Source: Algibacter sp. L3A6 (GTDB taxonomy: Bacteria; Bacteroidota; Bacteroidia; Flavobacteriales; Flavobacteriaceae). Taken from it: a stretch of DNA of 64,000 bases. Both the position numbers and the translations under genes were made by a program. The stretch covers positions 1,711,501-1,775,500 of the forward strand of contig NZ_CP047030.1 in the NCBI RefSeq assembly GCF_009796825.1, read 5' to 3'. Shown in pieces: positions 51,386-58,641 of this stretch. The notes under the pieces are model-generated. The model worked only from the letters and a program-made list of their open reading frames with translations, had not been told where the DNA came from and did not search any database. Numbering within the stretch: position 1 is the first letter of the stretch; every line of letters starts with the position of its first letter.

Positions 51386-51979
51386 ATGAAAAACGCTATT
51401 ACCATATCGAAAAAAATCATCTTATCTGCTGTGTTTTGCACAACGCTTTTAAGTAATGCTAATACAAGTAATAATATGCTTGTGGATAAGGATTTAGTTA
51501 AAACGGCGCTAACTATTAATAATGTAAAAGCTGGAAATTTATTATCTATTAAAGATGTAAACGGTATAACATTATATAAAGAGTTCATTGAAGAGTCTGG
51601 AGTTTATAGAAAAGGATTTGACTTAACGGCTTTACCAAACGGAAATTATATTTTTGAAGTTGATAAAGATCTTGAAGTAGAAATGATTCCTTTTACAGTT
51701 AGTAATAATAAGGTTGTTTTTAATAGAAACGCTGAGGTTACTATTTATAAACCATTTGTTAGACAACAAGATGATGCGATTTATATCACACAATTTTTGC
51801 CAGATTTTTCAAAAGCAAAAATTGAAATATATGCGAATTATAACGGAGAGTTAGAATTGCTACATGCAGATAAAATAGAAAACTCTCAGTTAATTCAAAA
51901 AGCATACAGACTTGAAAAAGGAAGTTATAAAATAATAATAAACTCTAATAATAGAGAGTATACAAAATTCATTAATTAG
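51386..51979 (+). CDS. Secreted paralog 1 of a four-gene array, unknown function
   Basis: A 197-residue exported protein starting MKNAITISKKIILSAVFCTTLLSNAN (signal peptide). I chose ATG 51386 because it aligns with the starts of its paralogs. The mature part has two beta-rich halves. The first (LTINNVKAGNLLSIKDVNG, YRKGFDLTALPNGNYIFEVD) resembles the fold of T9SS tail or DUF3244-like beta-sandwiches. The second (YKPFVRQQDDAIYITQFL, LEKGSYKIIINSNNREY) is a related strand pattern. No Cys in the mature part, no lipobox. It shares promoter spacing and a near-identical terminator with paralog 2. Confidence 0.82.
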   Translation: MKNAITISKKIILSAVFCTTLLSNANTSNNMLVDKDLVKTALTINNVKAGNLLSIKDVNGITLYKEFIEESGVYRKGFDLTALPNGNYIFEVDKDLEVEMIPFTVSNNKVVFNRNAEVTIYKPFVRQQDDAIYITQFLPDFSKAKIEIYANYNGELELLHADKIENSQLIQKAYRLEKGSYKIIINSNNREYTKFIN

Positions 51980-52011
51980 TTTAATGTCTTATTTAGTTTA
52001 GTTTAGTTGGT

Positions 52012-52041
52012 AAAGTGGGCTGTGGTGGCCCACTTTTTTTT
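52012..52041 (+). terminator. Terminator of paralog 1
   Basis: Stem AAAGTGGGC / GCCCACTTT then a T run, preceded by the repetitive TTTAGTTTAGTTTAG. The same 3' region recurs after paralogs 2 and 3. Confidence 0.92.
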
Positions 52042-52130
52042 GCTTTAAATTTAAACTACTAGATCTCAAGTTGTCTTCTTATTAAAACCAGAGAATCTAT
52101 ATTTCGCAAAAATTATCTTCAATATATTTT

Positions 52131-52154
52131 TTAAGACCTAAATGGTCTTTTTTT
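52131..52154 (+). terminator. Orphan terminator-like hairpin between paralogs 1 and 2
   Basis: AAGACC taaat GGTCTT followed by TTTTTT has terminator form. It lies about 90 bp beyond the real terminator of paralog 1 with no gene just before it. A TATATTTC box near 52099 could drive a tiny transcript. Confidence 0.5.
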
Positions 52155-52240
52155 ATTTTCAGCATATTTTGAATTTAAATAGTTTCTCTTAATAAGTGAT
52201 TAATTTCATAATACTTGTATATACTGTTTTGTGCTTTTTT

Positions 52241-52356
52241 ACCCTCAATGTATGCTATTTTAATTAACATTTTGTTGATGTAATAATAACGGTTAAAATA
52301 GCACAGAAAGTCATCAAAATCAATGCTTTGCGTTTGGTTGGTCTGTTGTATTTTTG
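52241..52356 (+). promoter_or_regulatory. Upstream regulatory module and promoter of paralog 2
   Basis: Order: ACCCTCAATGTATGCTATTT (52241), GGTTAAAATA (52291), TCAAAATCAATGCTTT (52314), -33-like TTTG (52327), -7 box TATTTTTG (52349-52356). GGTTAAAATA stands 95 bp, and TCAAAAT 72 bp, before the ATG, matching paralogs 3 and 4. Confidence 0.7.
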
Positions 52357-52385
52357 ACCTGTTGAACGTTACTAAAACCAATATT

Positions 52386-52979
52386 ATGAAAAACGTAATT
52401 AAACATTCCAAAAAAATCCTATTAGCGGTTGCTATGTTAACTGTATTAGTAGGTAATGCAAAAGAAAAATCTTCAGCCTTAAAGAAAGGACTTATAAAAA
52501 CTGCCTTAACACTTAACAATGTGAAAGAAGGTAATTTGTTATCAATCAAAGATCAGAACGGTATCACTTTATATAAGGAGTTAATTGTAGAATCTGGAAC
52601 TTACAAAAAAGGATTCGATTTAACAGCTTTGCCAAATGGTGATTATTTCTTTGAAGTAGATAAAGATGTTGAAATTAAAACAATACCTTTTACTGTAAAA
52701 GCTAACACAGTGGTATTTAAAAAGAGTGAAGAAGTTACTGTTTTTAAACCATTTGTAAGAGAAAAAGATGGAGTTGTATTTATCTCTAAACTTTCTCCAA
52801 ATTACGGAGCTTTAAAGGTGAATATTTATGCTAACTATAAAGGTGAGTATCAATTGCTTCAATCTGATAAGTACGAAAATTTACAAACTATTGAAAAAGC
52901 TTATAAACTTGAAAAAGGTAGCTACAAAATAGTTATGAGCTCGGATAATAACGAGTATATAAAATTCATTAATAATTAG
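52386..52979 (+). CDS. Secreted paralog 2 of a four-gene array, unknown function
   Basis: A 197-residue exported protein, signal peptide MKNVIKHSKKILLAVAMLTV ending near GNAKEK. I chose ATG 52386; a longer frame from 52323 would begin upstream of the -7 box. The two-part beta-rich mature protein is as in paralog 1 (GNLLSIKDQNGITLYKELIV, KKGFDLTALPNGDYFFEV, FKPFVREKDGVVFISKLS, LEKGSYKIVMSSDNNEY). The first 42 residues are identical to paralog 3, and the coding DNA there differs at only two positions in about 115. Its terminator matches paralog 1 almost base for base. Family not recognised. Confidence 0.82.
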   Translation: MKNVIKHSKKILLAVAMLTVLVGNAKEKSSALKKGLIKTALTLNNVKEGNLLSIKDQNGITLYKELIVESGTYKKGFDLTALPNGDYFFEVDKDVEIKTIPFTVKANTVVFKKSEEVTVFKPFVREKDGVVFISKLSPNYGALKVNIYANYKGEYQLLQSDKYENLQTIEKAYKLEKGSYKIVMSSDNNEYIKFINN

Positions 52980-53011
52980 TTTAATGTCTTATTTAGTTTA
53001 GTTTAGTTGAC

Positions 53012-53041
53012 AAAGTGGGCCGTGGTAGCCCACTTTTTTTG
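53012..53041 (+). terminator. Terminator of paralog 2
   Basis: Stem AAAGTGGGC / GCCCACTTT followed by T tract, with the same upstream TTAATGTCTTATTTAGTTTA as after paralog 1. Confidence 0.92.
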
Positions 53042-53230
53042 TGCTCTAAATTTAACTGGATTATAGTTAGGGTGTTTTAGGTTTTGTTTATTTCCTGTTT
53101 GGTTTTCTTTTTTTTATCATGCGTGTTTTTAGTTCTTAAAAACTCTGCATCTTTTTGCTTCTTAATACTATTTGTTTTAAAGGTAATTGTCGTAAAGTTT
53201 TATAATTTTTAAAAGAAGTATATATGCACC

Positions 53231-53349
53231 TTTAACCTCGATATATAGTATTTTAATTCATGTTAATTTAATACAGTTATATTGGTTAAAATAACATATA
53301 ATGAAGTCAAAATCAATGCTTTATGTTTGGTTGGTCTGTTGTATTTTTG
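53231..53349 (+). promoter_or_regulatory. Upstream regulatory module and promoter of paralog 3
   Basis: Order: TTTAACCTCGATATATAGTA (53231), GGTTAAAATA (53284), TCAAAATCAATGCTTT (53307), -7 box TATTTTTG (53342-53349). Distances to the ATG are the same as in paralog 2 (95, 72 and 37 bp). Confidence 0.7.
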
Positions 53350-53378
53350 ACATGTTGAACGTTATTAAAACCAATATT

Positions 53379-53972
53379 ATGAAAAACGTAATTAAACATT
53401 CCAAAAAAATCCTATTAGCAGTAGCTATGTTAACTGTATTAGTAGGTAATGCAAAAGAAAAATCTTCAGCCTTAAAGAAAGGACTTATAAAAACAGCTTT
53501 AACAATTTACAATGTTAAGGAAGGTAATTTGTTATCGATCAAAGATCAAGACGGTGTTACTTTATATAAGGAATTTATTGTAGAGTCTGGAACTTATAGA
53601 AAAGGATTTGATTTAACAGCTTTACCAGATGGCGATTATGTGTTTCAAGTTGATAAGGAAATAGAAGTTAAAACTATTCCTTTTACAGTAAAATCTAATA
53701 AAGTTGTCTTTAAAAAAGACGAAGAGGTTACTGTTTTTAAACCTTTTGTTACAGAAAAAGATGGTTATGTGTTAATCTCTAAACTTGCTCCAGATTATGC
53801 AAGTTTAAAGGTAAGCATCTATGGTAACTATGATGGAACTTATGAGTTGCTTCAGTCTGATAAGTTTGAAAACTTACAAACTATCGAAAAGGCTTATAAA
53901 CTTGAAAAAGGAAGTTATAAAATTGTGATTAACTCAGATAATAATGAGTATACAAGTTACATTAACAATTAG
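53379..53972 (+). CDS. Secreted paralog 3 of a four-gene array, unknown function
   Basis: A 197-residue exported protein, the closest relative of paralog 2: identical signal peptide and first 42 residues, then many substitutions (GNLLSIKDQDGVTLYKEFIV, RKGFDLTALPDGDYVFQV, FKPFVTEKDGYVLISKLA, YELLQSDKFENLQTIEKAYK). No insertions or deletions separate it from paralog 2, so length is under constraint. ATG 53379 is chosen by alignment and by the -7 box 30 bp upstream. Own terminator downstream. Probably periplasmic or surface-located; function unknown. Confidence 0.82.
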   Translation: MKNVIKHSKKILLAVAMLTVLVGNAKEKSSALKKGLIKTALTIYNVKEGNLLSIKDQDGVTLYKEFIVESGTYRKGFDLTALPDGDYVFQVDKEIEVKTIPFTVKSNKVVFKKDEEVTVFKPFVTEKDGYVLISKLAPDYASLKVSIYGNYDGTYELLQSDKFENLQTIEKAYKLEKGSYKIVINSDNNEYTSYINN

Positions 53973-53999
53973 TTAATGTCTTGATTTAGTTTAGTTGAT

Positions 54000-54029
54000 A
54001 AAGTGGGCCGTGGTAGCCCACTTTTTTTT
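54000..54029 (+). terminator. Terminator of paralog 3
   Basis: Stem AAAGTGGGC / GCCCACTTT with a T run, the third copy of the array terminator. Confidence 0.92.
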
Positions 54030-54230
54030 GTTTAAAATTTAACGGGTTAATTAAGAGCTCGCCGGTTTTATATAGTCGGTTTTTTTTGTTTGGTAGTTTT
54101 ATTAAATACCTGCCAATTATATTTTGGTCCATTTTGGCACATGGCTTTATTAAACCACGATGGCTCAATAGTGTAAACCATTTAATTTACATGTATTTAC
54201 AATACTTCAATATTAGGTGTTTATGTGTGG

Positions 54231-54351
54231 TTTTAACCTCGATATATGGTATATTAATTTAACAATATCTTGACGTAATAATAACGGTTAAAATAGTATA
54301 TAAATACATCAAAATCAATGTTTTGGGTTAGCTCGTTTGGTTGTACTTTTG
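54231..54351 (+). promoter_or_regulatory. Upstream regulatory module and promoter of paralog 4
   Basis: Order: TTTTAACCTCGATATATGGT (54231), GGTTAAAATA (54286), TCAAAATCAATGTTTTG (54309), -7 box TACTTTTG (54344-54351). Spacing to the ATG is one base shorter than in paralogs 2 and 3. Confidence 0.7.
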
Positions 54352-54379
54352 ACATGTTGAACGTTAAAAACACCAAATC

Positions 54380-54991
54380 ATGAAAAACGTAATTAAACAC
54401 CTTAGAAAAGGAATCTTAATGGTAACAATTTTTGCTACTACATTAAGTTTCGCGAATGAAGTTTCAGTTTTTACAATTAAAAATGAAGCCGACAAAACCT
54501 CACTAACTTTGACAGATGTTAAAAAGGGGAATCTTTTATCTATTAAGGATGAAAATGGCATTGTATTATATAAAGAATTCATACAGAAATCTGGAAGCTA
54601 TACAAAAGGTTTCGATTTAACGGAATTGCCAAATGGAGCATATTTATTTGAAGTAGATAAAGATGTGGAAATTAGCACAATATCGTTTACAGTTGAAGCT
54701 GATGGCGTGACTTTCGATGAAGCTGGCGAAAAAGTAATTTACAAGCCTGTAACAAGAGTTGTAGGAGATTTGCTTTATGTAACTAAGCTTTCTTTAGATG
54801 AAGCTCCTTTAGAAATTGATATCTATTTTGAATCTGATGAAGTGAACGGAAGCTCAGAATCTGTTTATTCAGAAAAAATTGAGAACTCTAAAATCATTGA
54901 AAGAGTTTACAAATTAGAGGATATTAAAGATGGTAAATTCGAAATAGTTTGTCATTCAGAAGGTAGAATCTTCACGAAAACAATTAATTAA
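54380..54991 (+). CDS. Secreted paralog 4 of a four-gene array, divergent member
   Basis: A 203-residue exported protein with the same signal-peptide start (MKNVIKHLRKGILMVTIFATTLSFAN). The core is conserved (LTLTDVKKGNLLSIKDENGIVLYKEF-like, KGFDLTELPNGAYLFEVDKD) but the C-terminal half diverges and is longer (YKPVTRVVGDLLYVTKLSLDE, ESDEVNGSSESVYSEKIENS, GKFEIVCHSEGRIF), with one Cys. It keeps the shared upstream module but has a different terminator stem, suggesting an older duplication than paralogs 2 and 3. Confidence 0.82.
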   Translation: MKNVIKHLRKGILMVTIFATTLSFANEVSVFTIKNEADKTSLTLTDVKKGNLLSIKDENGIVLYKEFIQKSGSYTKGFDLTELPNGAYLFEVDKDVEISTISFTVEADGVTFDEAGEKVIYKPVTRVVGDLLYVTKLSLDEAPLEIDIYFESDEVNGSSESVYSEKIENSKIIERVYKLEDIKDGKFEIVCHSEGRIFTKTIN

Positions 54992-55009
54992 GTTCTAACT
55001 CAACTTGAT

Positions 55010-55041
55010 AAAGGTGAGCCGTAAGGCTCACCTTTTTTTTT
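55010..55041 (+). terminator. Terminator of paralog 4
   Basis: Stem AAGGTGAGCC / GGCTCACCTT with loop GTAA and a T run; the stem sequence differs from that of paralogs 1-3. Confidence 0.92.
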
Positions 55042-55082
55042 GGAAAAAAATCTAATAGATTAAGTTGTTGATGAGTGTGATA

Positions 55083-55119
55083 AAAAAAGGACAGCTCTTT
55101 TGGTAAAAGCTATCCTTAA
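55083..55119 (-). terminator. Terminator of the enoyl-CoA hydratase gene
   Basis: On the minus strand AAGGATAGCTTTT pairs with AAAAGAGCTGTCCTT (G-U pairs included) and is followed by a T run. It lies about 30 bp after the stop of the gene at 55150. Confidence 0.82.
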
Positions 55120-55149
55120 TATTTTTAGTTGAAATTATTTCTAGAAGAA

Positions 55150-55932
55150 TTATTCTCCGGGAAATTCAGCAGTACGTTTCTGTAAAAAAGCAGTAGTTCC
55201 TTCTTTAAAATCTGCTGTTCCAAAACTTTTTCCGAATTGTTTAATTTCAGTTTTGTAACCATTTTTACCTTCTTCTAAACCTGCGTTTACCGCTTTAATA
55301 GCTTTTGCAATCGCTACAGATGAGTTTCTCATCATTTTATTCGCCATTTTTTCGGCTAACGGTATAAGTTCGGCTTGTGTTACTACGTGGTTTACTAAAC
55401 CGTAGTTTTTTGCAGTTTCGGCATCAATCATTCCGGCAGTCATTATCATTTCTAAAGCACGACCTTTCCCTACAAGTTGAGGTAAACGTTGTGTGCCTCC
55501 ATAGCCAGGTATAACACCAAGAGATACTTCTGGTAATCCCATTTTAGCATTATCGCTGGCCAATCTAATATGGCAAGCCATGGCTAATTCTAATCCGCCA
55601 CCTAGAGCAAAACCATTTACAGCTGCAATAACAGGAGTGCCTAAATTTTCTATATAATCAAATAATATTTTTTGACCTTTAGCTGCTAATTTGCCACCTT
55701 TTTCTTCAGAAAAATTAGCAAACTCGCTAATATCTGCACCTGCAACAAATGCTTTTTCTCCGCTACCAGTTAAAATAATTACTTTGGTGCTTTTGTCTTT
55801 ATCGGCGGCTTTAAAAGCTTCGTGTAATTCTCGTATGGTGTCTTTATTAAGTGCGTTAAGTTTAGTTGGGCGGTTAATTGTAATTTGAGTAATACCGCTG
55901 TTGGTTTCGGTTAATATGTTTTCGAAATTCAT
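55150..55932 (-). CDS. Enoyl-CoA hydratase/isomerase family protein
   Basis: A crotonase-fold enzyme of 260 residues, typical of short-chain enoyl-CoA hydratase in beta-oxidation or amino-acid breakdown. The CoA-ester oxyanion segment is KVIILTGSGEKAFVAGADISEF. The first catalytic Glu lies in FALGGGLELAMACH and the second in GLPEVSLGVIPGYGGTQRL. The usual C-terminal AFLQKRTAEFPG is present. It lies 40 bp downstream of a sensor kinase gene on the same strand and may be read through from it, though a functional link is not evident. Confidence 0.93.
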   Translation of the reverse strand: MNFENILTETNSGITQITINRPTKLNALNKDTIRELHEAFKAADKDKSTKVIILTGSGEKAFVAGADISEFANFSEEKGGKLAAKGQKILFDYIENLGTPVIAAVNGFALGGGLELAMACHIRLASDNAKMGLPEVSLGVIPGYGGTQRLPQLVGKGRALEMIMTAGMIDAETAKNYGLVNHVVTQAELIPLAEKMANKMMRNSSVAIAKAIKAVNAGLEEGKNGYKTEIKQFGKSFGTADFKEGTTAFLQKRTAEFPGE

Positions 55933-55972
55933 AATGTTTTATATTTTTTGTGCTCTTGCTAATTTACGTTTT

Positions 55973-57466
55973 TTAAGAAAGATTATTTCTAAAGTTTTTG
56001 GAGTGTTCTGTTTTTTGTGGGAAAACAACTTTGAAAACAGCGCCTCTGTCTTGTTCAGATTCAAAGGAGATTGTGCCATTGTAGGTTTCTACAATGTTTT
56101 TAACCATGGCTAAACCAAGTCCCATGCCGCTGGTTTTTGTAGTAAACTTTGGTTCGAATAGTTTCTTTTTATTTTCTTCTAAAACACCAGATCCGTTGTC
56201 TGATACCGTTAAAATAACATTGTTGTTATTCGTGCCAACGTGAACGTTTATTTTTGGATCATCTTTAGTTGGCATGGCCTGTATAGCGTTTTTAACCAAA
56301 TTGGTAATTACACGAATAAGTTGTGTTCTATCGAAAATGGCAATAATTTCTTCTTTCTCGGTGGTAAAATAAATGTAATGCTCGTTAAAAATATCTAAAG
56401 CGAGTTTTACAATTTCTACTACGTTTAGTGTTTCATTTTGCTGTGCTGGCATTTTTGCGAAATTTGAAAATGCCGAGGCAATAGAACTCATGGTGTCTAT
56501 TTGCTGAATAAGGGTTTTGCTGTATTCGTCTAATTTAGAGTGGATGTTTTCGTCTTCTGGGTTAAACTTACGTTGAAAACTTTGCACAGTTAAGCGCATA
56601 GGTGTTAGCGGGTTTTTAATTTCGTGTGCCACTTGTTTTGCCATTTCGCGCCAAGCTTGCTCACGCTCACTTTTTGCAAGTTGTACAGCACTTTCTTCTA
56701 GCTCGTCAATCATGCTGTTGTATGAGTTTACTAGAGTCGAAATTTCTTCGCTGGTATCACTTATTTCAATACGTTTATTCTGTTTTTCTAAACGTGTGGT
56801 ATTTATTTTATCACTAATTTTTTTAAGAGATTTGGTAATGTATTTAGATAATAGAAAAGCAATACCAACCGCCATAAGTAGCACGAATAGGTAGGCGTAG
56901 ATAATTCGAGATAAAAATTCATCGAGTTCTTTAGCTAGAAAATCATCATTTTCTAAATACGGAATATTTAAAATAGCAATGGGTTTCGATTTGTTGTCGG
57001 TAACGTAAGTAAAAGAGGATTGAAAGGTTTGTCCGTTTTCTATGTGTTTATCTACATACCTGTGGTCTGGTGTGTTAGAAATGGCATTTAAAACATCTGC
57101 ACCTAAACATTTTTCTACGGCCGATTTTTGTAACCCTGCACTAGACGCTATTAGTAATCCGCCATCTAAATCGTAAAGAATTATTTGTAGTTTGTGTATA
57201 TCGGCAATGTTGTAAATTTCTTCCTTAAATATTATTGGAATGTTTTCTGTTTTTACTTCCCAGGTGTTTTGTCTACCGTTTAATACGCGTTTTATGTGTG
57301 TTTTTGTGTTGAGCTCTTTTCGCTCTAATCGCTCGGTGTGGTAGTCTTTAGTTTCTTCTTTGTATTGGTAAATAGCTATACCTGTAATAAGCACAGATGC
57401 TAGTAAAACCAAGAGAATCATGGAGAGGAATATGCGCGTACGAAGTGATGGTTTTTTTATTTTCAT
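55973..57466 (-). CDS. Sensor histidine kinase (NtrY-like) with HAMP domain
   Basis: A 497-residue membrane kinase. Two transmembrane segments (IFLSMILLVLLASVLITGIA, residues 12-32; IIYAYLFVLLMAVGIAFLLS, about 188-207) flank a periplasmic sensor of about 155 residues. A HAMP domain follows (about 207-260), then HisKA with the phospho-acceptor H281 in AHEIKNPLTPMRLTVQSF, and HATPase boxes N (VITNLVKNAIQAMP), G1 (VSDNGSGV), F (FEPKFTTK) and G2 (GMGLGLAMVKNIVE). No response regulator adjoins it. NtrY-type naming rests on HEIKNPLTPM. Confidence 0.93.
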   Translation of the reverse strand: MKIKKPSLRTRIFLSMILLVLLASVLITGIAIYQYKEETKDYHTERLERKELNTKTHIKRVLNGRQNTWEVKTENIPIIFKEEIYNIADIHKLQIILYDLDGGLLIASSAGLQKSAVEKCLGADVLNAISNTPDHRYVDKHIENGQTFQSSFTYVTDNKSKPIAILNIPYLENDDFLAKELDEFLSRIIYAYLFVLLMAVGIAFLLSKYITKSLKKISDKINTTRLEKQNKRIEISDTSEEISTLVNSYNSMIDELEESAVQLAKSEREQAWREMAKQVAHEIKNPLTPMRLTVQSFQRKFNPEDENIHSKLDEYSKTLIQQIDTMSSIASAFSNFAKMPAQQNETLNVVEIVKLALDIFNEHYIYFTTEKEEIIAIFDRTQLIRVITNLVKNAIQAMPTKDDPKINVHVGTNNNNVILTVSDNGSGVLEENKKKLFEPKFTTKTSGMGLGLAMVKNIVETYNGTISFESEQDRGAVFKVVFPQKTEHSKNFRNNLS

Positions 57467-57550
57467 TAATACATTTGTAGTGGTCTAAATATAACAATAA
57501 TCGCACCAAAGCTTGCAATAGGTAACTTAAAAGTTGTTTTTGTAACGTAA

Positions 57551-57673
57551 TTTGGCGGTGGTGTGCGTTAGGGATTGTAGCATTGTTGAAGCTCTTTTTG
57601 TGTTGTTGCACCTATTGCAACACAAAAAAGCGACTGCGGAAAGCTCGACCCTTTTTCGGGGAACGCTCAAAGT
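57551..57673 (+). repeat. Dispersed structured intergenic element, copy 3 of 3
   Basis: Very close to copy 1: TTTGGCGG 14 nt before GCGTTAGGGATTGTAGCATT, the CTTTTTGTG...CACAAAAAAG hairpin, GCGACTGCGGAAAGC, then CCC tttttc GGG and AACGCTCAAAG. Compared with copy 1, the small 3' hairpin changes on both arms (ACC/GGT there, CCC/GGG here), keeping the pairing. It lies between the divergent kinase and DUF3108 genes, upstream of a -7 box at 57770. Confidence 0.7.
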
Positions 57674-57769
57674 TTTATTAGTTTTTGCGAATTCGTGAAT
57701 TTTTTAGATATATGTAACAAATTATTGTTAAGAGCTTCTAATATATAATGGCGGTAATTATTATTTTTC

Positions 57770-57777
57770 TATTTTTG
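57770..57777 (+). promoter_or_regulatory. Candidate promoter of the DUF3108 gene
   Basis: TATTTTTG matches TAnnTTTG and lies about 75 bp upstream of the ATG at 57853, downstream of element copy 3. Confidence 0.5.
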
Positions 57778-57852
57778 GAATAGTAATTGTAATTTATTGC
57801 TTGTTACAATAATTGTACATTTAACAAGTTACATGATATGACCTACAGAGAA

Positions 57853-58635
57853 ATGAAAAAAATACTACTTATATTATCGTTGGTTTTTGTTGCGCAAACT
57901 GGGTTTTCGCAAACCGAATCGGCTTTTGAAGATGGCGAATGGTTTAAGTTTAGGATGAGTTATAGCAATTGGCTAAAGGCAGGTAATGCCACGTTGGCTG
58001 TGAATGACGAGGTTTTAAACGGGAAACCTGTTTACCATGTTGTTGGTAAAGGCTGGACGACTGGCATGATTAAGTGGTTTTTTAAGGTGAAGGATAGGTA
58101 TGAAACTTATTTTGATAAAGAAACTATTTTGCCTTACAAGTTTATACGTAATATTGATGAGGGTGGACATACTAAGGATTTGGAGATTGATTTTGATCAG
58201 AAAAACCACAAGGCGCACATTAACGATAAAAAGCATAATAAAAAGATAGTTATTGATACTAAGCCTAATATTCAGGATATGGTGTCTACCTTTTACTATT
58301 TGCGTAATCACTTAGATACCGAAAATTTAAAAGTAGGTAGCGAGGTAAAGATTGATATGTTTTTTGATGAAGAAAATTATGGTTTTAAATTACAGTATTT
58401 AGGTGAAGAAACCATTGAGACCGATTTTGGAGATGTTGAAGCGTTAAAATTTAGGCCTTATGTTATGGCAGGTCGCGTTTTTAAAGAGGAAGAAAGTTTA
58501 ACCCTATGGGTTTCGAAAGATAAAAATAAATTACCTTTGCGTATAAAGGCAGATTTGGCTGTGGGTTCGCTTAGAGCAGATTTAGACGCTTTTAGAGGGC
58601 TTAAACACCCTTTTAATGTTGTTGTTAAAAACTAA
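57853..58635 (+). CDS. DUF3108 domain-containing periplasmic protein
   Basis: A 260-residue exported protein. I chose ATG 57853 (MKKILLILSLVFVAQTGFSQ) for its clean signal peptide; an ATG at 57838 adds five residues. The mature part is the DUF3108 beta-rich domain: AFEDGEWFKFRMSYSNWLKAGN at the start, YHVVGKGWTTGMIKWFFKVKDRYETYF, MVSTFYYLRNHLD, and ALKFRPYVMAGRVFKEEESLTLWVS. The fold resembles outer-membrane lipoprotein-carrier beta structures, but no function is established. It is followed after 6 bp by tryptophan 2,3-dioxygenase and then an M23 peptidase. Confidence 0.9.
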   Translation: MKKILLILSLVFVAQTGFSQTESAFEDGEWFKFRMSYSNWLKAGNATLAVNDEVLNGKPVYHVVGKGWTTGMIKWFFKVKDRYETYFDKETILPYKFIRNIDEGGHTKDLEIDFDQKNHKAHINDKKHNKKIVIDTKPNIQDMVSTFYYLRNHLDTENLKVGSEVKIDMFFDEENYGFKLQYLGEETIETDFGDVEALKFRPYVMAGRVFKEEESLTLWVSKDKNKLPLRIKADLAVGSLRADLDAFRGLKHPFNVVVKN

Positions 58636-58641
58636 TAAATT

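Noticed and set aside
51314..54351. CRISPR-like repetition upstream of the paralogs
   Set aside because: The repeated blocks are about 1 kb apart, differ between copies and are tied to promoters; there are no short regular spacers and no cas genes.
50311..55041. Insertion-sequence-mediated origin of the array
   Set aside because: No transposase, terminal inverted repeats or target duplications were found around the units.
57348..57611. 87-residue minus-strand frame through element copy 3
   Set aside because: Overlaps the kinase start and the structured element; no match in composition to the frame crossing copy 1.
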